Part shown: positions 45,914-57,896 of the stretch, piece after piece
Position numbering within the stretch: position 1 is the stretch's first letter
Layout of the letters: every line of letters starts with the position of its first letter
From: Glebionis coronaria
Taxonomy: Eukaryota > Streptophyta > Magnoliopsida > Asterales > Asteraceae
Direction of reading: 5' to 3'
Length of the DNA: 64,000 nucleotides
NCBI GenBank assembly: GCA_025667525.1
Contig: CM046879.1
Location: forward strand, 365,136,639-365,200,638
The notes under the pieces: model-generated
What the model was told of the DNA's origin: nothing
Databases searched by the model: none
Seen by the model: the letters and a program-made list of their open reading frames with translations, nothing else
Translations under genes and position numbers: made by a program

Positions 45914-46187
45914 GTAAGATTTATTTTTGTATTCATGGCATTTGACGTATACTTTTGAGTTGAAGTATATATGTGGGTAATTATTACGTAAGTTTGGAAA
46001 TTACTATATGTAGACGTTGAAATTATACGTGGAATATCCGACATCGTAATTTTTGTATTAATCATGCATGAGCATCATATTATTACATTTTGGACATATG
46101 TACCACCTTTTCATTGCATTTGCATGCATGTATTTATAAATATTGTATAATTACTTATGTACCCTCCGAAATTCGCTGTTATTGCAG
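45914..46187 (+). other. Probable leader intron
   Basis: GGCTCCG followed by GTAAGAT at 45914 is a strong donor; ATTGCAG ending at 46187 is an acceptor, two bases before ATGG at 46190. The donor phrase ctgcatggctccggtaag is kept in the degraded Tekay-like element at about 29470-29490 (minus strand), which suggests that it matters. A second acceptor, CTGTCTTGCAG after a pyrimidine tract, ends at 47569 before the gag start. From sequence only; RNA would decide. Confidence 0.5.
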
Positions 46188-46189
46188 GA

Positions 46190-47233
46190 ATGGCCGAGGT
46201 ACCGCCTAATGGTAATGGAAACGATTACGTCGTAGGTCACGAAGGGGGATCGTTTCCTCCGAACCCGCCGGATAATGACAATGGATGGATCGCTCCAGAA
46301 GAGGAAATAGGGCCGGAAAATGACAATGATGAAAGTGAGGTGGACAATTTTAGCATCAGTAGTGATGAGAGTGAGGATTCTGAGGAAGAGCCCGAGGAAC
46401 TAATGGATGATGGCATTCCCGATAATGCTGTAGGTCAGACCGAACCTGATTTGTTTCAATCTCCGAATTTGCCAAAGGGTTATGAAGTACCTCCAACCGA
46501 TCGATATGAGCAGCAACCCTTTAATCGCCCGATGGACAATTGTAAGGACTATTTGAGGACAGTGCCAGGATTTGTTCGAGTAAGTAATGGGAGCGGTGCA
46601 GAGTCCAGCAAATCATCCAAGTCGCAATCGATTCATGAGAATATCGCAGGGGTCTACTTTCCGAGACCAAGACACTACTGGGATCCCGCAGGTCGTTTGA
46701 GGAGGATGGATAGGTTGATGTATGAGCGGTTTGTAGTTGAGACCAGGGTAATTAAGAGGTTTGATAAGAATGAAAGGGAACACCAAAGACTGTTGGAAAG
46801 GACTGCAAGAATTGAGTATGATGGAAATGTAAACAAAAGCGATATCAACAGTCTAAGATCGATGGTCGCGAATTTGAGCGCTAGTCTTGACCGTGTTAGG
46901 GAAGATCAAGTGAGATTGTCAAGGATGCAGAGTTGGGAGCATCGAGTGAGAGCATCATTGCCCCCAGATTGGAGATTTGTGGACGATTTGGAAATGGAAG
47001 CGAATGACTTCATGATTCAGCCGCCTACTAGAGGTGCTTGTATTACTGTGGGAAATCAGGTAGCGATTGAGTGTGGGTCTACGTCAGGGACGAAAAAGGA
47101 GACTGAATGTGGGCCGAACGACAAAGGAAAGAGAAAAATGGATGATATGGACAAGGATGATAGCGAAGAGGAACCCGAGGAAGATGATGACGAACCGCCA
47201 TCCAAGAGGCCGTGTGGATCACCACATGCCTAG
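46190..47233 (+). CDS. Extra ORF upstream of gag: acidic, coiled-coil protein with nuclear-signal-like tail
   Basis: The frame is open from 46157; I choose ATG at 46190 (MAEVPP) because it follows a splice acceptor and has a good context (aATGG), giving 347 residues. Positions about 15-105 are Asn/Pro-rich then very acidic (SDESEDSEEEPEE). About 165-260 is basic and helical (YERFVVETRVIKRFDKNEREHQRLLERTARIEY) with coiled-coil character. The tail has KGKRK, an acidic run, then PPSKRPCG, like a two-part nuclear import signal. There is no zinc knuckle and no enzyme motif. It is sense to gag-pol and separated from it by 360 bp. Extra ORFs before gag are known in Ogre/Tat elements; I do not know one as standard in Tekay. 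Function unknown. Confidence 0.75.
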   Translation: MAEVPPNGNGNDYVVGHEGGSFPPNPPDNDNGWIAPEEEIGPENDNDESEVDNFSISSDESEDSEEEPEELMDDGIPDNAVGQTEPDLFQSPNLPKGYEVPPTDRYEQQPFNRPMDNCKDYLRTVPGFVRVSNGSGAESSKSSKSQSIHENIAGVYFPRPRHYWDPAGRLRRMDRLMYERFVVETRVIKRFDKNEREHQRLLERTARIEYDGNVNKSDINSLRSMVANLSASLDRVREDQVRLSRMQSWEHRVRASLPPDWRFVDDLEMEANDFMIQPPTRGACITVGNQVAIECGSTSGTKKETECGPNDKGKRKMDDMDKDDSEEEPEEDDDEPPSKRPCGSPHA

Positions 47234-47592
47234 TTGCTTGTCTTGTATTTTATCTTTGATCGTTGTAATAGAACTGTTTTAGACTTTTGTATGATGGCAT
47301 TATGACGAAAAACTTGAGGACTTAAGTTTTATGGTGAATGATTGTAGTGGCAATACTTGTCACAATTTTGGTTAATTATCAATACAATCCATGTTTACCT
47401 TTCATGATCTGTGATATGTCTTAAATTTGATCTTTTGTGATGTGAATTGATGAATATTAGTAACTCTGTAGTGATGTGTCGTTGTATTTATATTATGTCT
47501 TGAAAGAGAAATCCATCTTAATCTTGACATGTATACTTACATTGTTTTTCTATTTTCCCTGTCTTGCAGAAAGAGATATTCGATAACACACC
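47234..47592 (+). other. Spacer between extra ORF and gag-pol, with splice acceptor
   Basis: A/T-rich, no ORF. ttttctattttccctgtcttgcag ends at 47569, 24 bases before the gag ATG; this is a near-ideal 3' splice site and would allow gag-pol mRNA to skip the extra ORF. Confidence 0.6.
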
Positions 47593-50500
47593 ATGCCTCC
47601 AAAGCTAACCGCCGATCGTGTGAACACAATGATTCAGGAAGCTATAGCAAATGCGCTAGAAGCAGACCGAGCAGGAAGAAATCCGGACCAGGGTAGAAAC
47701 GCGGGGAGACAGCAAGCCCCGAGAGAGTGTACCTATTCTAGTTTTATGAAATGCGGTCCCACGCAATTTCGTGGAACTGGTGGAGCTCTAGAACTTAGGA
47801 GATGGTTGGAAAAGGTTGAAAGTACTTTCGAGATTAGTGGTTGTTCAGAAGCGGACAAGGTCAAGTTTGCGGCTGCTACGTTTCTTGACGATGCATTAAG
47901 TTGGTGGAACACCCAAGTAGCCACTGTTGGATTGGCTGTAGCGAATGCAAGAACATGGACTGCAACAAAAGCTCTTTTGACCAAGAAGTTCTGCCCGGAA
48001 GAGGAATTGGGTCAAAAGGAAGATGAGTTGAGGCACCTGACCTTGAAGAACAATGATATCGCTGCTTACACCAGGAGGTTTAATGAACTAAGCCTTTTGT
48101 GTCTAGACATTTTTGCCAATGATGCCAAGAAGATGAAACAGTACATCAAAGGTTTATCCAGTAATATCAAGGGTGAGACGACTTCGTCTAAACCTGGGTC
48201 GTTTGATGAAGCGGTCCAGATGGCTCACGCATTGATGGATGTCAAGCTCCATGACAAGAAGAGCTTCATTGCTGAAGGAAATAAGAGGAAATGGGAAGCG
48301 GCACAGAGCAATCAATCCCAGGGCCAAAACCAAGGTGGAAATCGAAACAACCATGGTCAAAACCGCAATCAGCAGTTTAACCAACGAAGGAGTGAAGGGA
48401 TGAGAGCTGTGACAAACCCCAGAGGAGTAAAAGTGAATCCCCACTGTGGTAGGTGTAACTTGTACCATGTAGGGAATTGCCCGCCTGCATGCGGCAAATG
48501 TGGAAAAGCAGGTCACAGGATGTCTGATTGCCGAACGAGAGGAGTAGCCACTGGGGCGAATGCTATCAGAATGAGGGGATGTTTTGGATGTGGAGAGAGA
48601 GGCCATATGCAAGTGAATTGCCCGAAGGCAGGAAACAAGCGGGGAGGTAACAATGCTGCTGCCGTGTATCAAGTAGGGACGGCTGATAAACCACAGGGTC
48701 CTAACATGGTTACCGGTACGTTTTTGCTAGACGCTTGTTATGCTAGTATTTTGTTTGATTCTGGCTCCGACAAGAGTTTTGTAGATGTTAAATTTAGTCG
48801 TCATATCGATAGAAAACCGGTGTTGTTAGCGACTAGTTATAACGTTGAGTTAGCCGATGGAAAAATTGTTAGTACGAATTCTATACTGAAAGGGTGTACC
48901 TTGAAGTTAGGAAATTACGCTTTTAAAGTCGACTTGATGCCTATAGAGCTAGGATCGTTTGACGTGATTGTGGGAATGGATTGGCTAATGGAGCACAGTG
49001 CTATGATCGTCTGTGGCGAGAGATTAGTTCAGATTCCGTTGAGGAATAAAGTCTTGACTGTGAAGGGAGACGAATGCACTTCTCGTTTGAAAGTGATTTC
49101 CTGTTTGAAAATGATGAAGTATGTAGAGAGCGGATGCGATGTGTTTTTGACACAAGTTTCGAGTGATGGTGATTTAGAGGCGAGGATTGAAGAGGTACCT
49201 GTTATCTGCGAATATCCAGAAGTTTTTCCAGACGAGTTGTCGGGTTTACCACCCACCCGTGAGGTCGAGTTTCGAATTGATTTGGTGCCAGGAGCTGCGC
49301 CGGTTGCGCGTGCACCTTATCGCTTAGCACCATCCGAGTTAAAGGAGTTATCGGATCAACTGAAGGAATTGATGGACAAGGGATTTATTAGGCCGAGCTC
49401 ATCACCATGGGGAGCGCCAGTGTTGTTTGTGAAGAAGAAAGATGGTTCATTTCGGATGTGTATTGACTATAGAGAACTCAACAAGCTGACGGTTAAGAAT
49501 CGGTACCCATTGCCAAGGATTGACGATTTGTTTGATCAATTGCAAGGTTCCAGTGTATACTCAAAGATCGATTTAAGATCAGGGTATCATCAACTACGTG
49601 TAAGAGAGGAGGATATTCCTGTAACTGCCTTTCGTACGCGGTATGGACACTTTGAATTTCGAGTGATGCCGTTTGGGTTGACGAATGCGCCTGCTGTATT
49701 CATGGACCTTATGAATCGCGTGTGCAAGCCGTATCTAGATAAGTTTGTTATTGTTTTCATCGATGTTATACTTATTTACTCTAAGAGTAAGGAGGAGCAC
49801 GAGAAGCACCTGAGAAAGATTTTGGAGTTGTTAAAGAAGGAGAAGCTGTATGCGAAATTCTCGAAGTGTGAGTTTTGGTTAGAATCCGTGCAATTCCTAG
49901 GTCACGTAATTGATAGCAAGGGAGTTCGCGTGGATCCTGCCAAGGTCGAAGCGATCAGGGAATGGTCGGCACCGACAACGCCGACTGAAGTTCGACAATT
50001 CCTTGGTTTAGCTGGGTATTATCGAAGGTTCATTGAAGGATTTTCGTTGATTGCAAAACCATTGACAAAGCTTACCGAAAAGAATAGGGTGTATGAATGG
50101 GGAGATGAGGAAGAACTCGCTTTCAAAATGCTCAAGGACAAGTTATGTTCCGCACCGATATTGTCATTGCCTGAAGGAACCGAAGACTTTGTAGTGTATT
50201 GTGATGCATCTCGTAAGGGTTATGGAGCGGTATTGATGCAGCGTGAAAAGGTGATAGCTTACGCATCGAGGCAACTGAGGAAGAATGAGGAGAACTACAC
50301 GACGCACGATTTGGAATTAGGAGCTGTAGTTTTTGCGTTGAAGTTGTGGAGACACTATTTGTATGGGACGAAGTGTGTTGTATTCACTGACCACAAGAGT
50401 TTGCAACACATTTTAGATCAAAAGGAGTTGAATATGCGACAGAGACGATGGGTAGAACTACTGAGTGATTACGACTGCGAAATTCACTACCACCCTGGCA

Positions 50501-52050
50501 AGGCGAATGTTGTAGCGGATGCACTAAGTAGGAAGGAACGAGAGAAACCTTTGAGAGTCAGAGCTTTGGTGATGACTGAGAGCGTTGACTTAACCGAAAC
50601 TATACTGAAGGCTCAAGAGAGGGGACTAATGAAAGGGAATATTGAAGCTGAGAACTTGGGAAGAATGTTGAAACCTCTTTTCGTGATTAGGTCAGACGGA
50701 CTGATATATTTCGAGAATCGGATTTGGTTACCATTGTGTTCATCTGAGGAAGGAAAGCCTGGAGTACGAGAATTGGTTATGAACGAGTCGCATAAGTCGA
50801 AATATTCGATACATCCTGGATCGGATAAAATGTATCACGACCTGAAGAAAGTTTATTGGTGGCCGAATATGAAGGCGTATATTGCTCGTTACGTTAGTAA
50901 GTGTTTGACTTGCGCGAAGGTTCAAGCAGAACATAAGAAACCGTCTGGATTGTTGGTACAACCAGAGATCCCAGAATGGAAATGGGAGAAAATCGCTATG
51001 GATTTCGTGACGGGTTTACCTAGAACTCCTAGTGGATGTGATATGATATGGGTAATAGTGGATAGGTTAACGAAATCTGCTCATTTCTTACCTATGAAGA
51101 AGACGGACATCATGGAAAAGCTAGCCAGTGTGTACGTGAAGGAGATCGTCTGCAGACATAGAGTGCCGTTATCGATCATTTCGGATCGCGACAGTAGATT
51201 TACTTTGGAATTTTGGAAATCGCTTCAACGTGCGATGGGCACTGAATTGAATTTAAGTACGGCTTATCACCCGGAAACTGACGGCCAGAGTGAACAAACT
51301 ATTCAGACGATGGAGGACATGCTCCGAGCATGCGTGATTGATTTTGGAGGAAGTTGGGAACGCCACTTGCCTCTAGTGGAGTTTTCGTATAATAATAGTT
51401 ACCATGCGAGTATCAAGGCAGCACCGTTCGAAGCATTGTATGGAAGGAAGTGTAGATCGCCTGTGTGTTGGAGTGAAGTAGGAGAAAGTCAATTGACTGG
51501 ACCCGAAATGGTTTTAGAAACGACAGAGAAGATTGTGCAAATCAAGAACCGACTACTTGCTGCGAGAAGCCGACAGAAGAGTTATGCCGATAACAGAAGG
51601 AAACCGTTGGAGTTTGAAGTCGGAGATATGGTTATGCTCAAGGTATCGCCGTGGAAGGGTGTAATTCGTTTTGGGAAGAAAGGAAAGTTGAGTCCGAGGT
51701 ATATTGGACCATTTAAGATCGTTGAACGAATTGGACCAGTAGCGTACAAGTTAGAGTTGCCGAGCGAGCTTAGTGCTATTCACGACACGTTTCACGTATC
51801 GAACCTGAAGAAGAGTTTGGCGGATAAGGAATTGGTGATTCCTTTGGACGAGATTCGACTGGACGACAAAATGCATTTTGTGGAAGAACCTGTGGAAATT
51901 ATGGACCGAGAGGTCAAGAGGCTGAAGCGTAGTAGAATTCCCATTGTGAAGGTTCGATGGAATTCTAACCGTGGACCGGAATACACTTGGGAACGTGAGG
52001 ACTTTTTCAAGGAAAGGTATCCTCATCTGTTCCAGCGGAACGAAATGTGA
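47593..52050 (+). CDS. Chromovirus gag-pol polyprotein, 1485 residues, RT active site altered
   Basis: ATG at 47593 ([10 protein letters not shown]). Gag domain about 50-270; two CCHC knuckles at residues 300 and 330 ([28 protein letters not shown]); protease with FDSGSD (Asp389); RT about 545-740 with first catalytic Asp660 in [11 protein letters not shown] and palm motif F722-I-D-V725, where the family has FIDD: GAT has become GTT (49765-49767). RNase H with Asp871 in YCDAS; integrase with a CLTC zinc half-site and Asp1137, Asp1198, Glu1234; C-terminal VKVRWN...[10 protein letters not shown], a chromodomain-type end typical of Tekay. The protein would copy element RNA into DNA and integrate it; loss of an essential metal-binding Asp should abolish polymerase activity. 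The frame is otherwise intact. Confidence 0.97.
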   Translation: MPPKLTADRVNTMIQEAIANALEADRAGRNPDQGRNAGRQQAPRECTYSSFMKCGPTQFRGTGGALELRRWLEKVESTFEISGCSEADKVKFAAATFLDDALSWWNTQVATVGLAVANARTWTATKALLTKKFCPEEELGQKEDELRHLTLKNNDIAAYTRRFNELSLLCLDIFANDAKKMKQYIKGLSSNIKGETTSSKPGSFDEAVQMAHALMDVKLHDKKSFIAEGNKRKWEAAQSNQSQGQNQGGNRNNHGQNRNQQFNQRRSEGMRAVTNPRGVKVNPHCGRCNLYHVGNCPPACGKCGKAGHRMSDCRTRGVATGANAIRMRGCFGCGERGHMQVNCPKAGNKRGGNNAAAVYQVGTADKPQGPNMVTGTFLLDACYASILFDSGSDKSFVDVKFSRHIDRKPVLLATSYNVELADGKIVSTNSILKGCTLKLGNYAFKVDLMPIELGSFDVIVGMDWLMEHSAMIVCGERLVQIPLRNKVLTVKGDECTSRLKVISCLKMMKYVESGCDVFLTQVSSDGDLEARIEEVPVICEYPEVFPDELSGLPPTREVEFRIDLVPGAAPVARAPYRLAPSELKELSDQLKELMDKGFIRPSSSPWGAPVLFVKKKDGSFRMCIDYRELNKLTVKNRYPLPRIDDLFDQLQGSSVYSKIDLRSGYHQLRVREEDIPVTAFRTRYGHFEFRVMPFGLTNAPAVFMDLMNRVCKPYLDKFVIVFIDVILIYSKSKEEHEKHLRKILELLKKEKLYAKFSKCEFWLESVQFLGHVIDSKGVRVDPAKVEAIREWSAPTTPTEVRQFLGLAGYYRRFIEGFSLIAKPLTKLTEKNRVYEWGDEEELAFKMLKDKLCSAPILSLPEGTEDFVVYCDASRKGYGAVLMQREKVIAYASRQLRKNEENYTTHDLELGAVVFALKLWRHYLYGTKCVVFTDHKSLQHILDQKELNMRQRRWVELLSDYDCEIHYHPGKANVVADALSRKEREKPLRVRALVMTESVDLTETILKAQERGLMKGNIEAENLGRMLKPLFVIRSDGLIYFENRIWLPLCSSEEGKPGVRELVMNESHKSKYSIHPGSDKMYHDLKKVYWWPNMKAYIARYVSKCLTCAKVQAEHKKPSGLLVQPEIPEWKWEKIAMDFVTGLPRTPSGCDMIWVIVDRLTKSAHFLPMKKTDIMEKLASVYVKEIVCRHRVPLSIISDRDSRFTLEFWKSLQRAMGTELNLSTAYHPETDGQSEQTIQTMEDMLRACVIDFGGSWERHLPLVEFSYNNSYHASIKAAPFEALYGRKCRSPVCWSEVGESQLTGPEMVLETTEKIVQIKNRLLAARSRQKSYADNRRKPLEFEVGDMVMLKVSPWKGVIRFGKKGKLSPRYIGPFKIVERIGPVAYKLELPSELSAIHDTFHVSNLKKSLADKELVIPLDEIRLDDKMHFVEEPVEIMDREVKRLKRSRIPIVKVRWNSNRGPEYTWEREDFFKERYPHLFQRNEM

Positions 52051-52090
52051 GTATAAGAGGAGGCGAGCGCCGGGACGTCGCTCTCTTTAA

Positions 52091-52101
52091 GGAGGGGTGG
52101 A
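52091..52101 (+). other. Polypurine tract of the chromovirus
   Basis: GGAGGGGTGGA directly before the 3' LTR; second-strand primer site by position and composition. Confidence 0.85.
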
Positions 52102-54886
52102 TGTGACACCCTAGAACCGAGGTCATTAACGTTACCCTAAATTACGCTAATTTTTGAAATTTTTGATAAATTTTAATTTCTATATATATATAAGTATTTT
52201 GATTAAAGCCGATGTTCGAGGTTATAATTTTTACGATTGACGATTCAAGAAGGACGAGGACGAACACGATCCCGATGGATGCCCAAATTTCTATAATTAT
52301 TGACGATTTATCGATAATGTAATTTTTCGAGAATTTTACTTACGGTTCGTGTTAAGTTGAGTCGGGTGAGTTTTATAACTTTCCGAGTACATTTAAAGTA
52401 TCCCAAAAGTATTTTGGAGTGTTTGGGATAATTTCTGACTCCCGTAAAATTTTCTAAAATGACTAGTGAGTCAATCCCGCAAAGTTTTGGTGTCGTTTTT
52501 GCTTAAGGCCAAAAGAAAGGTGAAATTGCACTTTAGTCCCTCCCATTTCACAAAAGGGGGAAGCAACTCACACACACAACATTTCACAAAAAAAAAAGAT
52601 GAACACTCTCTCTCTCTCTCTCTAGGTCGACGGCCAAAACCCCCAAACCACCACCATCCACCATTTTTTTTGAGTTTTGACAAAATCTAACCTTAGACCA
52701 CCTTCTAAAATACATTGGTGAGTGTTAATCCATGGTTATTTCAAACATGCATTAACAAAATTTTTCCAAAAATTTTCAAGATCATTCAAACTCGTTTTTG
52801 AGGTTAATTAGATTAATGCATGTTAAATTCATGTGAAATGAGGGTATAATCACTAAACAAACCCACCAAAATTGATTTGGTTGTGGTGATTTGGTCACCC
52901 AAACCCCACGGCTAAAGGGGGGTGTTTGGGGAGCCATGGTGATTGATGTTTTGAGCATTGGTTTTGTGTTTGGTTTTATGTTTATTGATGTTCTAGATGG
53001 ATACAAGTGTTTGCATGTTTGTTTTTAGATTTTTAGCTTATGAGGTTGATGATCAATAGGGGCTAAGAACTGAAAATAGTGTTTGGTTATGATTGGAATG
53101 CTTAGGATGAAGCCTAGTAATGATTAATGGGTTTGAAAACAAGTGTAGGAGCGATTTTGGTATGGTTAAATTTAGGCAGAAAGTTTAAGACATTTTCGTA
53201 AAAATAATTTTTCCTACAGGTCTAGATAGCTAAATGTAGTCATAGAGTGTCTTCTTAGCTTTAATTTGGTATAAGGTAGAGCTCGTGACTCCAAACGAGC
53301 CAAAAGTTATGAGGTTTTAAAGATCGTGTACCGGGAGACGAGAACTTTCATAATCCGAATTTATGTTTAGTTTTAGTCAAATCCCGAGGACCACAAGTAT
53401 GAATTGGTAAAAGGTCAAAGGTCAAATTTTGGTCACAAACCTGTGTAATTTAGTCTATAAGTGGACTTATGAGTCAAAGAGGTCAAATGTGCATTTCAAA
53501 TAGGTCAAAGAAGTCCAAGTTGGTCGAAGTACAATTTCAGTCCGAAAAATGTAGTTTTTGGAAAAGCGTTGAGTAACGGGTCGTAGAAGTAAAAATTTTT
53601 ATCGGGATTAAATATGTGTTATCTACAGGTCTTATAGTATTTTTGAGAATTTTGTCAAATTTTATAAGAATGGTTAAATATAGTAAAACAGCCCGTACTT
53701 TCGGTAAGTACCGGCGAAAATGAGTAAAAATGGATGACGTAAATAATAAGAACAAATGGTGTAAAATGAGTGATGCTTGTTGTTTTGTTTTGGCGTGAGT
53801 TGTAATTGTCCTAAGTGACTAGTATCTATGTATTTTATACAATACCATAAGGTTTTTAAAATGAGATTACTCATTACGCGTTATTTGGTTGATAGGTGTT
53901 GATTTACCCGGGCATCCGTATCGTCGTCAGTGATCATCTCTCGAACTACCGACTACTTGATATATAAGGTGTGAATTTATAGCCTCGCTTATTATTATTT
54001 CAAACTGTTTTACCCGCGAGGGAAATGCATGCTAGTTTTTAAAATGAACGTATGTCATGAATGATTGTTGGTCTCGAATGTTGCCTTTGAAATTGTGTTG
54101 AGTACCTAGTTGCAAAAGACCCTAATTTCATGAACTATTAACTATTGTCTTGCCCTTGCGAAGGGGGAAATAGCCGCTTATACAAAGTGATAGTACTATG
54201 GGGTTGACTACCCTATCCGAGACGAGGGCTAGTACGTTGATACCCCCTGCGGACGGATAATTTGTGATAAGAGATAAGGTATAATTGCAACTGATGCCTT
54301 ATTAGGGGCCATGGTTTCATCTGAATCACGCCGGTAATTATTACGCGGGTGATTGAGTTAACGGTTTAGTGTCATGAGCTTAAACACAATTGTCAGTATC
54401 TTGAATATAGATTGTTTGATCGACAAGTCTATGAATGATCGTGAATGGTTTTTATTTCACATACGTTCAAAATGAATTGTAAAACCTATGAATTCCACTC
54501 AACGTTTTCGTTGACCAAATTTTGGCATGTGTTTCAGGTAACCGCTGAAGTGTAGCATGGAGCGTGCATGGGATGGATGTTGTGTGTATGGCTTGGAGTC
54601 TGCTTGTTTTTCCTCCCTTTCCTACTTAAACATTTTTAACTTTAATGTTATGTTGTTGTGAAACTGAAATTTTTGGGTCGAGATTCATGGGGACCGAAAA
54701 CGCTAAACTCTATTGTACCAAGTGGGGTTGGAAAAACCGTGGACATGTATCATTTAACAATTTTTAATTCAAGTTTTAAGTTGATGTCTCTTTAGAGTCG
54801 TTCGATATATCTTGTGTGTAATGATAACTGAGTAGCACCCAAATGTTGTAGTTCCGCTGCGCATTGCATTTTGTGGGGGTGTTACA
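52102..54886 (+). repeat. 3' LTR of the chromovirus
   Basis: About 99% the same as 43011-45796. Small differences include (CT)9 against (CT)10, one extra G in the G run near 52918, and scattered substitutions. Confidence 0.97.
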
Positions 54887-54891
54887 ATGGA
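54887..54891. other. Target site duplication atgga (right), chromovirus
   Basis: Second copy of 43006-43010; Copia coding resumes here. Confidence 0.95.
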
Positions 54892-55886
54892 TATGGCATC
54901 GGCGGTTATCTCATCTTAGCTTTGACGCTATTAATCATTTGGCGAAAAACGAACTTGTTCGTGGTCTTCCTAAACTTTCATTTCACAAGGATCATTTGTG
55001 TTCCACGTGTACAATGGGGAAAAGCACTAAGAAATCATACAAACCCAAGACTGAAGACACCAACCAAGAGAAACTTTATTTGTTGCATATGGATCTTTGT
55101 GGGCCAACGCGTGTTGAAAGTCTTAGTGGTAAAAAGTACATCCTCGTCATTGTCGATGATTACACTCGGTTTACATGGGTGAAATTTCTTACAACAAAAA
55201 ATGAGGCACCTAAATTCATCATCGGATTTCTCAAGATGATTCAAGTGCGTCTCAACACTACTGTCCGACGCATTCGTACAGATAATGGAACCGAATTTGT
55301 GAATCAAACTTTGCGTCATTATTATGAAGAAGTTGGCATTTCTCATGAAACATCCGTTGCTCGCACTCCACAATAAAACGGTGTCGTTGAAAGGCAAAAT
55401 CGCACACTTATGGAAGCTGCTCGAACGATGTTATTTTACGCAAAGGCTCCATTGTTTTTATGGGCAGAAGCAGTATCTACAACAGTTTTCACCCAAAACC
55501 GGTCACTAATTTGTAAACGCCATGGAAAAACATCTTATGAGCTTCTACATGGAAAAGTACCAAATTTATCATATCTTCATGTATTTGGTTCTCTTTGCTA
55601 TCCAAATAATGATGGTGAAAATTTGGGAAAACTTCAACCCAAGGCTGATATTGGTATTCTCATTGGTTATGCACCTACAAAGAAGGCATACCGAATATAC
55701 AATCATAACTCTCACAAGATCCTTGAAACTATGAATGTTGATTTTGATGAGCTGACAGCGATGGGTTCTGAGCAAAGCAGCTCTGAACCTGCACTTCATG
55801 AAATGAGACCCAGTAACATTAGCTCTAGTCTTGTCCCAAACAACCCCACTTCATCATCATTTACACCACCTTCTAGGAATGAATGA
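54892..55886 (+). pseudogene. Copia integrase, broken by one stop
   Basis: Resumes the pre-integrase domain at WHRRLSHLSFDAINHL, then the zinc-binding Cys pair (CSTCTMGK) and integrase core with HMDLCGP (first Asp) and RTDNGTEF (second Asp). TAA at 55374-55376 stands where CAA is expected (ARTPQ-stop-NGVVERQNR); the catalytic Glu follows the stop. The frame then runs on through HVFGSLCYP and GYAPTKKAYRIYN to a stop at 55884-55886 in the linker before RT. In active relatives this enzyme inserts the DNA copy into the genome. Confidence 0.95.
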
Positions 55887-56118
55887 GATACGTTGTTTCA
55901 GAACCTGAAGTAATAGCTCTAGAACCTGAAGTTGTAGCTCCTCCAAGTCTTGTTTCTCCTCAAAGTATTGTTCCTCCAGAACCTAAAGTAATAGCTCTAG
56001 TCCCCAAAGTTGTAGCTCCAGCAATCGAAGCACAATCAGATAAGTTGCACCTACAATTGGTCAAGATATACCTTCAACAAGTAATTCTCAACCAACACCC
56101 GAACCAACTACCCATGTC
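55887..56118 (+). pseudogene. Proline-rich linker between integrase and RT, frameshifted
   Basis: The frame at 55883-56317 reads repeated EPEVIAL/EPEVVAPPS-like words; the RT frame takes over from about 56119. Such Ser/Pro-rich linkers are usual between integrase and RT in Copia elements. Confidence 0.7.
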
Positions 56119-57588
56119 ATGCCTATTGATGATGAAGAGGATGATGATGATCACGATTTGGAATTCGCTCAAATGTGTGAACTTCCGTTCTTTGGTGTAC
56201 CAATTCCCGACTCTAATCAAGCTGAGTCGTCCACCTCAGAGGAAGCTCCTACTACGGTTTACTCCAATCCACGGATTCGTGAACATGACAGCAAGTGGAC
56301 AAATGATCATCCTATAGATTCTATTATTGGTGAACCTAATCGTCCTGTATCCACACGAAGTCAGTTACAAGAAAATGCAATGTTTTGTCATTTTGATGCT
56401 TTTCTCACTGAAGTTGAACCTAAGACATGGCAAGAAGCTATGCAAGAAGAGCTTAATGAATTTATACGTCTTGAAGTATGGGAACTTGTCCCATGCCCGG
56501 ATCAAGTGCAGTTACTCACTTTGAAATGGGTTTACAAGGTGAAACTCGACGAGTTAGGCAGAATATTGAAGAACAAAGCTCGACTAGTAGCTCATGGATA
56601 CAAACAATTATTGGGCATCTACTTTATGGAATCTTTTGCACCTGTTGCCCGTTTGGAAGCTATTAGACTATTCCTAGCTTATGCCGCCCACATGAATATG
56701 ATCGTCTATCGGATGGATGTGAAGACGACATTTCTTAATGGTGAAATCAAGAAAGAGGTCTATGTTCAACAGCCAAATGGTTTTGTGAATCCCAAATATC
56801 CTAATCATGTGTACAAGCTTAAGAAAGCTCTCTACGGGTTGAAGCAAGCTCCACGCGCATGGTATGATCTATTGTCACAATTTCTCATTACGCAAGGCTT
56901 CACTAAAGGCAAGGTAGATCCCACGCTATTCATTCTGAAACGAGGTAAAGATATGATTATGGTAGAAATATATGTTGATGTTATTATATTTGTTGCCTCG
57001 ACCCAAACCTTATCCGATGAGTTTGGGACACTCATGTCTTCCAAGTTTGAGATGTCAATGATGGGCAAGGTATCATTCTTCTTAGGTCTTCAGATATCTC
57101 AAAGTCCCAGAGGCATCTTTATCAATCAATCCAAGTATGCCCTTGAATCGCTTAAGAAATATAAGATGGAATCTTGTGACCCCGTGGATCCGACACTTTA
57201 TCGTGGAATGATCGGTACTCTTCTGTATATCACAGCTAGTCGACCAGATCTTCAGTTTGCTATATGTATGTGTGCTCGGTATCAAACTTATCCTACTGAG
57301 TTACACTTAGCTACTGTTAAACGAATCTTTCGATATCTTAAAGGAACCATTAATCAAGGACTTCGGTATTCGAAGGACTCTTCGATTGCTCTAATGGCAT
57401 ATGCAGATTCGGATCACGCGGGTTGTCAAGATATAAGGCGTAGCACGAGTGGAACTTTGCAATTACTAGGAGATCGGCTAATCAGTTGGGCATCGAAAAG
57501 GCAGAAAAGCGCTGCAATTTCAAGTACGGAAGCAGAATACATAGATGTGTCCGATTGTTGTGCTCAAATTCTTTGGATGAGATCTTAA
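56119..57588 (+). pseudogene. Copia reverse transcriptase and part of RNase H, active site altered
   Basis: 489 codons. An acidic start (DEEDDDDHDLE), then TWQEAMQEELNEF, KWVYKVK, KARLVAHGYKQ, FAPVARLEAIR, first catalytic Asp200 in RMDVKTTFLNG (family normally KTAFLNG), YVQQPNGF, KALYGLKQAPRAWY. The palm motif reads Y285-V-D-V288, where the family has YVDD: GAT to GTT at 56980-56982. RNase H begins at about 425 (AYADSDHAGC) with SSTEAEY; TAA at 57586-57588 replaces an expected CAA after WMRS. Polymerase function should be lost. Confidence 0.95.
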
Positions 57589-57896
57589 TTAACCGACTAT
57601 GGTCTAGGTTTCAACAAAATTCCGATGTACTGCGACAACAAAAGTGCAATTGCCTTATGCTGCAACAATGTTCAACTCTCCCGGTCGAAGAATATTGACA
57701 TTCGCTACCACTTTATCAAGGAGCAAGTGGAAAATGGAGTGATCAAGCTTTACTTTGTCCGATCTGAGTATCAATTGGAGGATATTTTCACAAGGATTTA
57801 GATCGCGCTCAAATGGAATTTTTGTCCGACAAGCTAGGATTGAGAACATTCTCGCCTGAGACTCTAAAGGAACTGGCAGATGAAGCTAAAGAATAG
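57589..57896 (+). pseudogene. Remainder of Copia RNase H and pol C-terminus
   Basis: In the same frame after the stop: [32 protein letters not shown], then TAG at 57799-57801 and a one-base shift, after which EFLSDKLGLRTFSPETLKEL runs to TAG at 57894-57896, the natural end of pol. Confidence 0.88.

Larger units (their letters stand above)
43011..54886 (+). mobile_element. Chromovirus (Tekay-type Ty3 retrotransposon) nested in Copia
   Basis: LTRs of 2786 and 2785 bp (43011-45796 and 52102-54886), TG...CA ends, 5-bp duplication atgga, primer site for initiator methionine tRNA, purine tract GGAGGGGTGGA before the 3' LTR. It holds an extra ORF (46190-47233) and a full-length gag-pol frame (47593-52050) with a chromodomain-like end. 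LTRs differ at roughly 30 positions by eye, about 1%, so the insertion is recent. The gag-pol frame is open throughout, but the RT active site has lost its second aspartate. Confidence 0.97.

Noticed and set aside
48154..48672. 172-codon minus-strand ORF in the chromovirus
   Set aside because: Antisense shadow of gag and zinc knuckles, no start context or domain.
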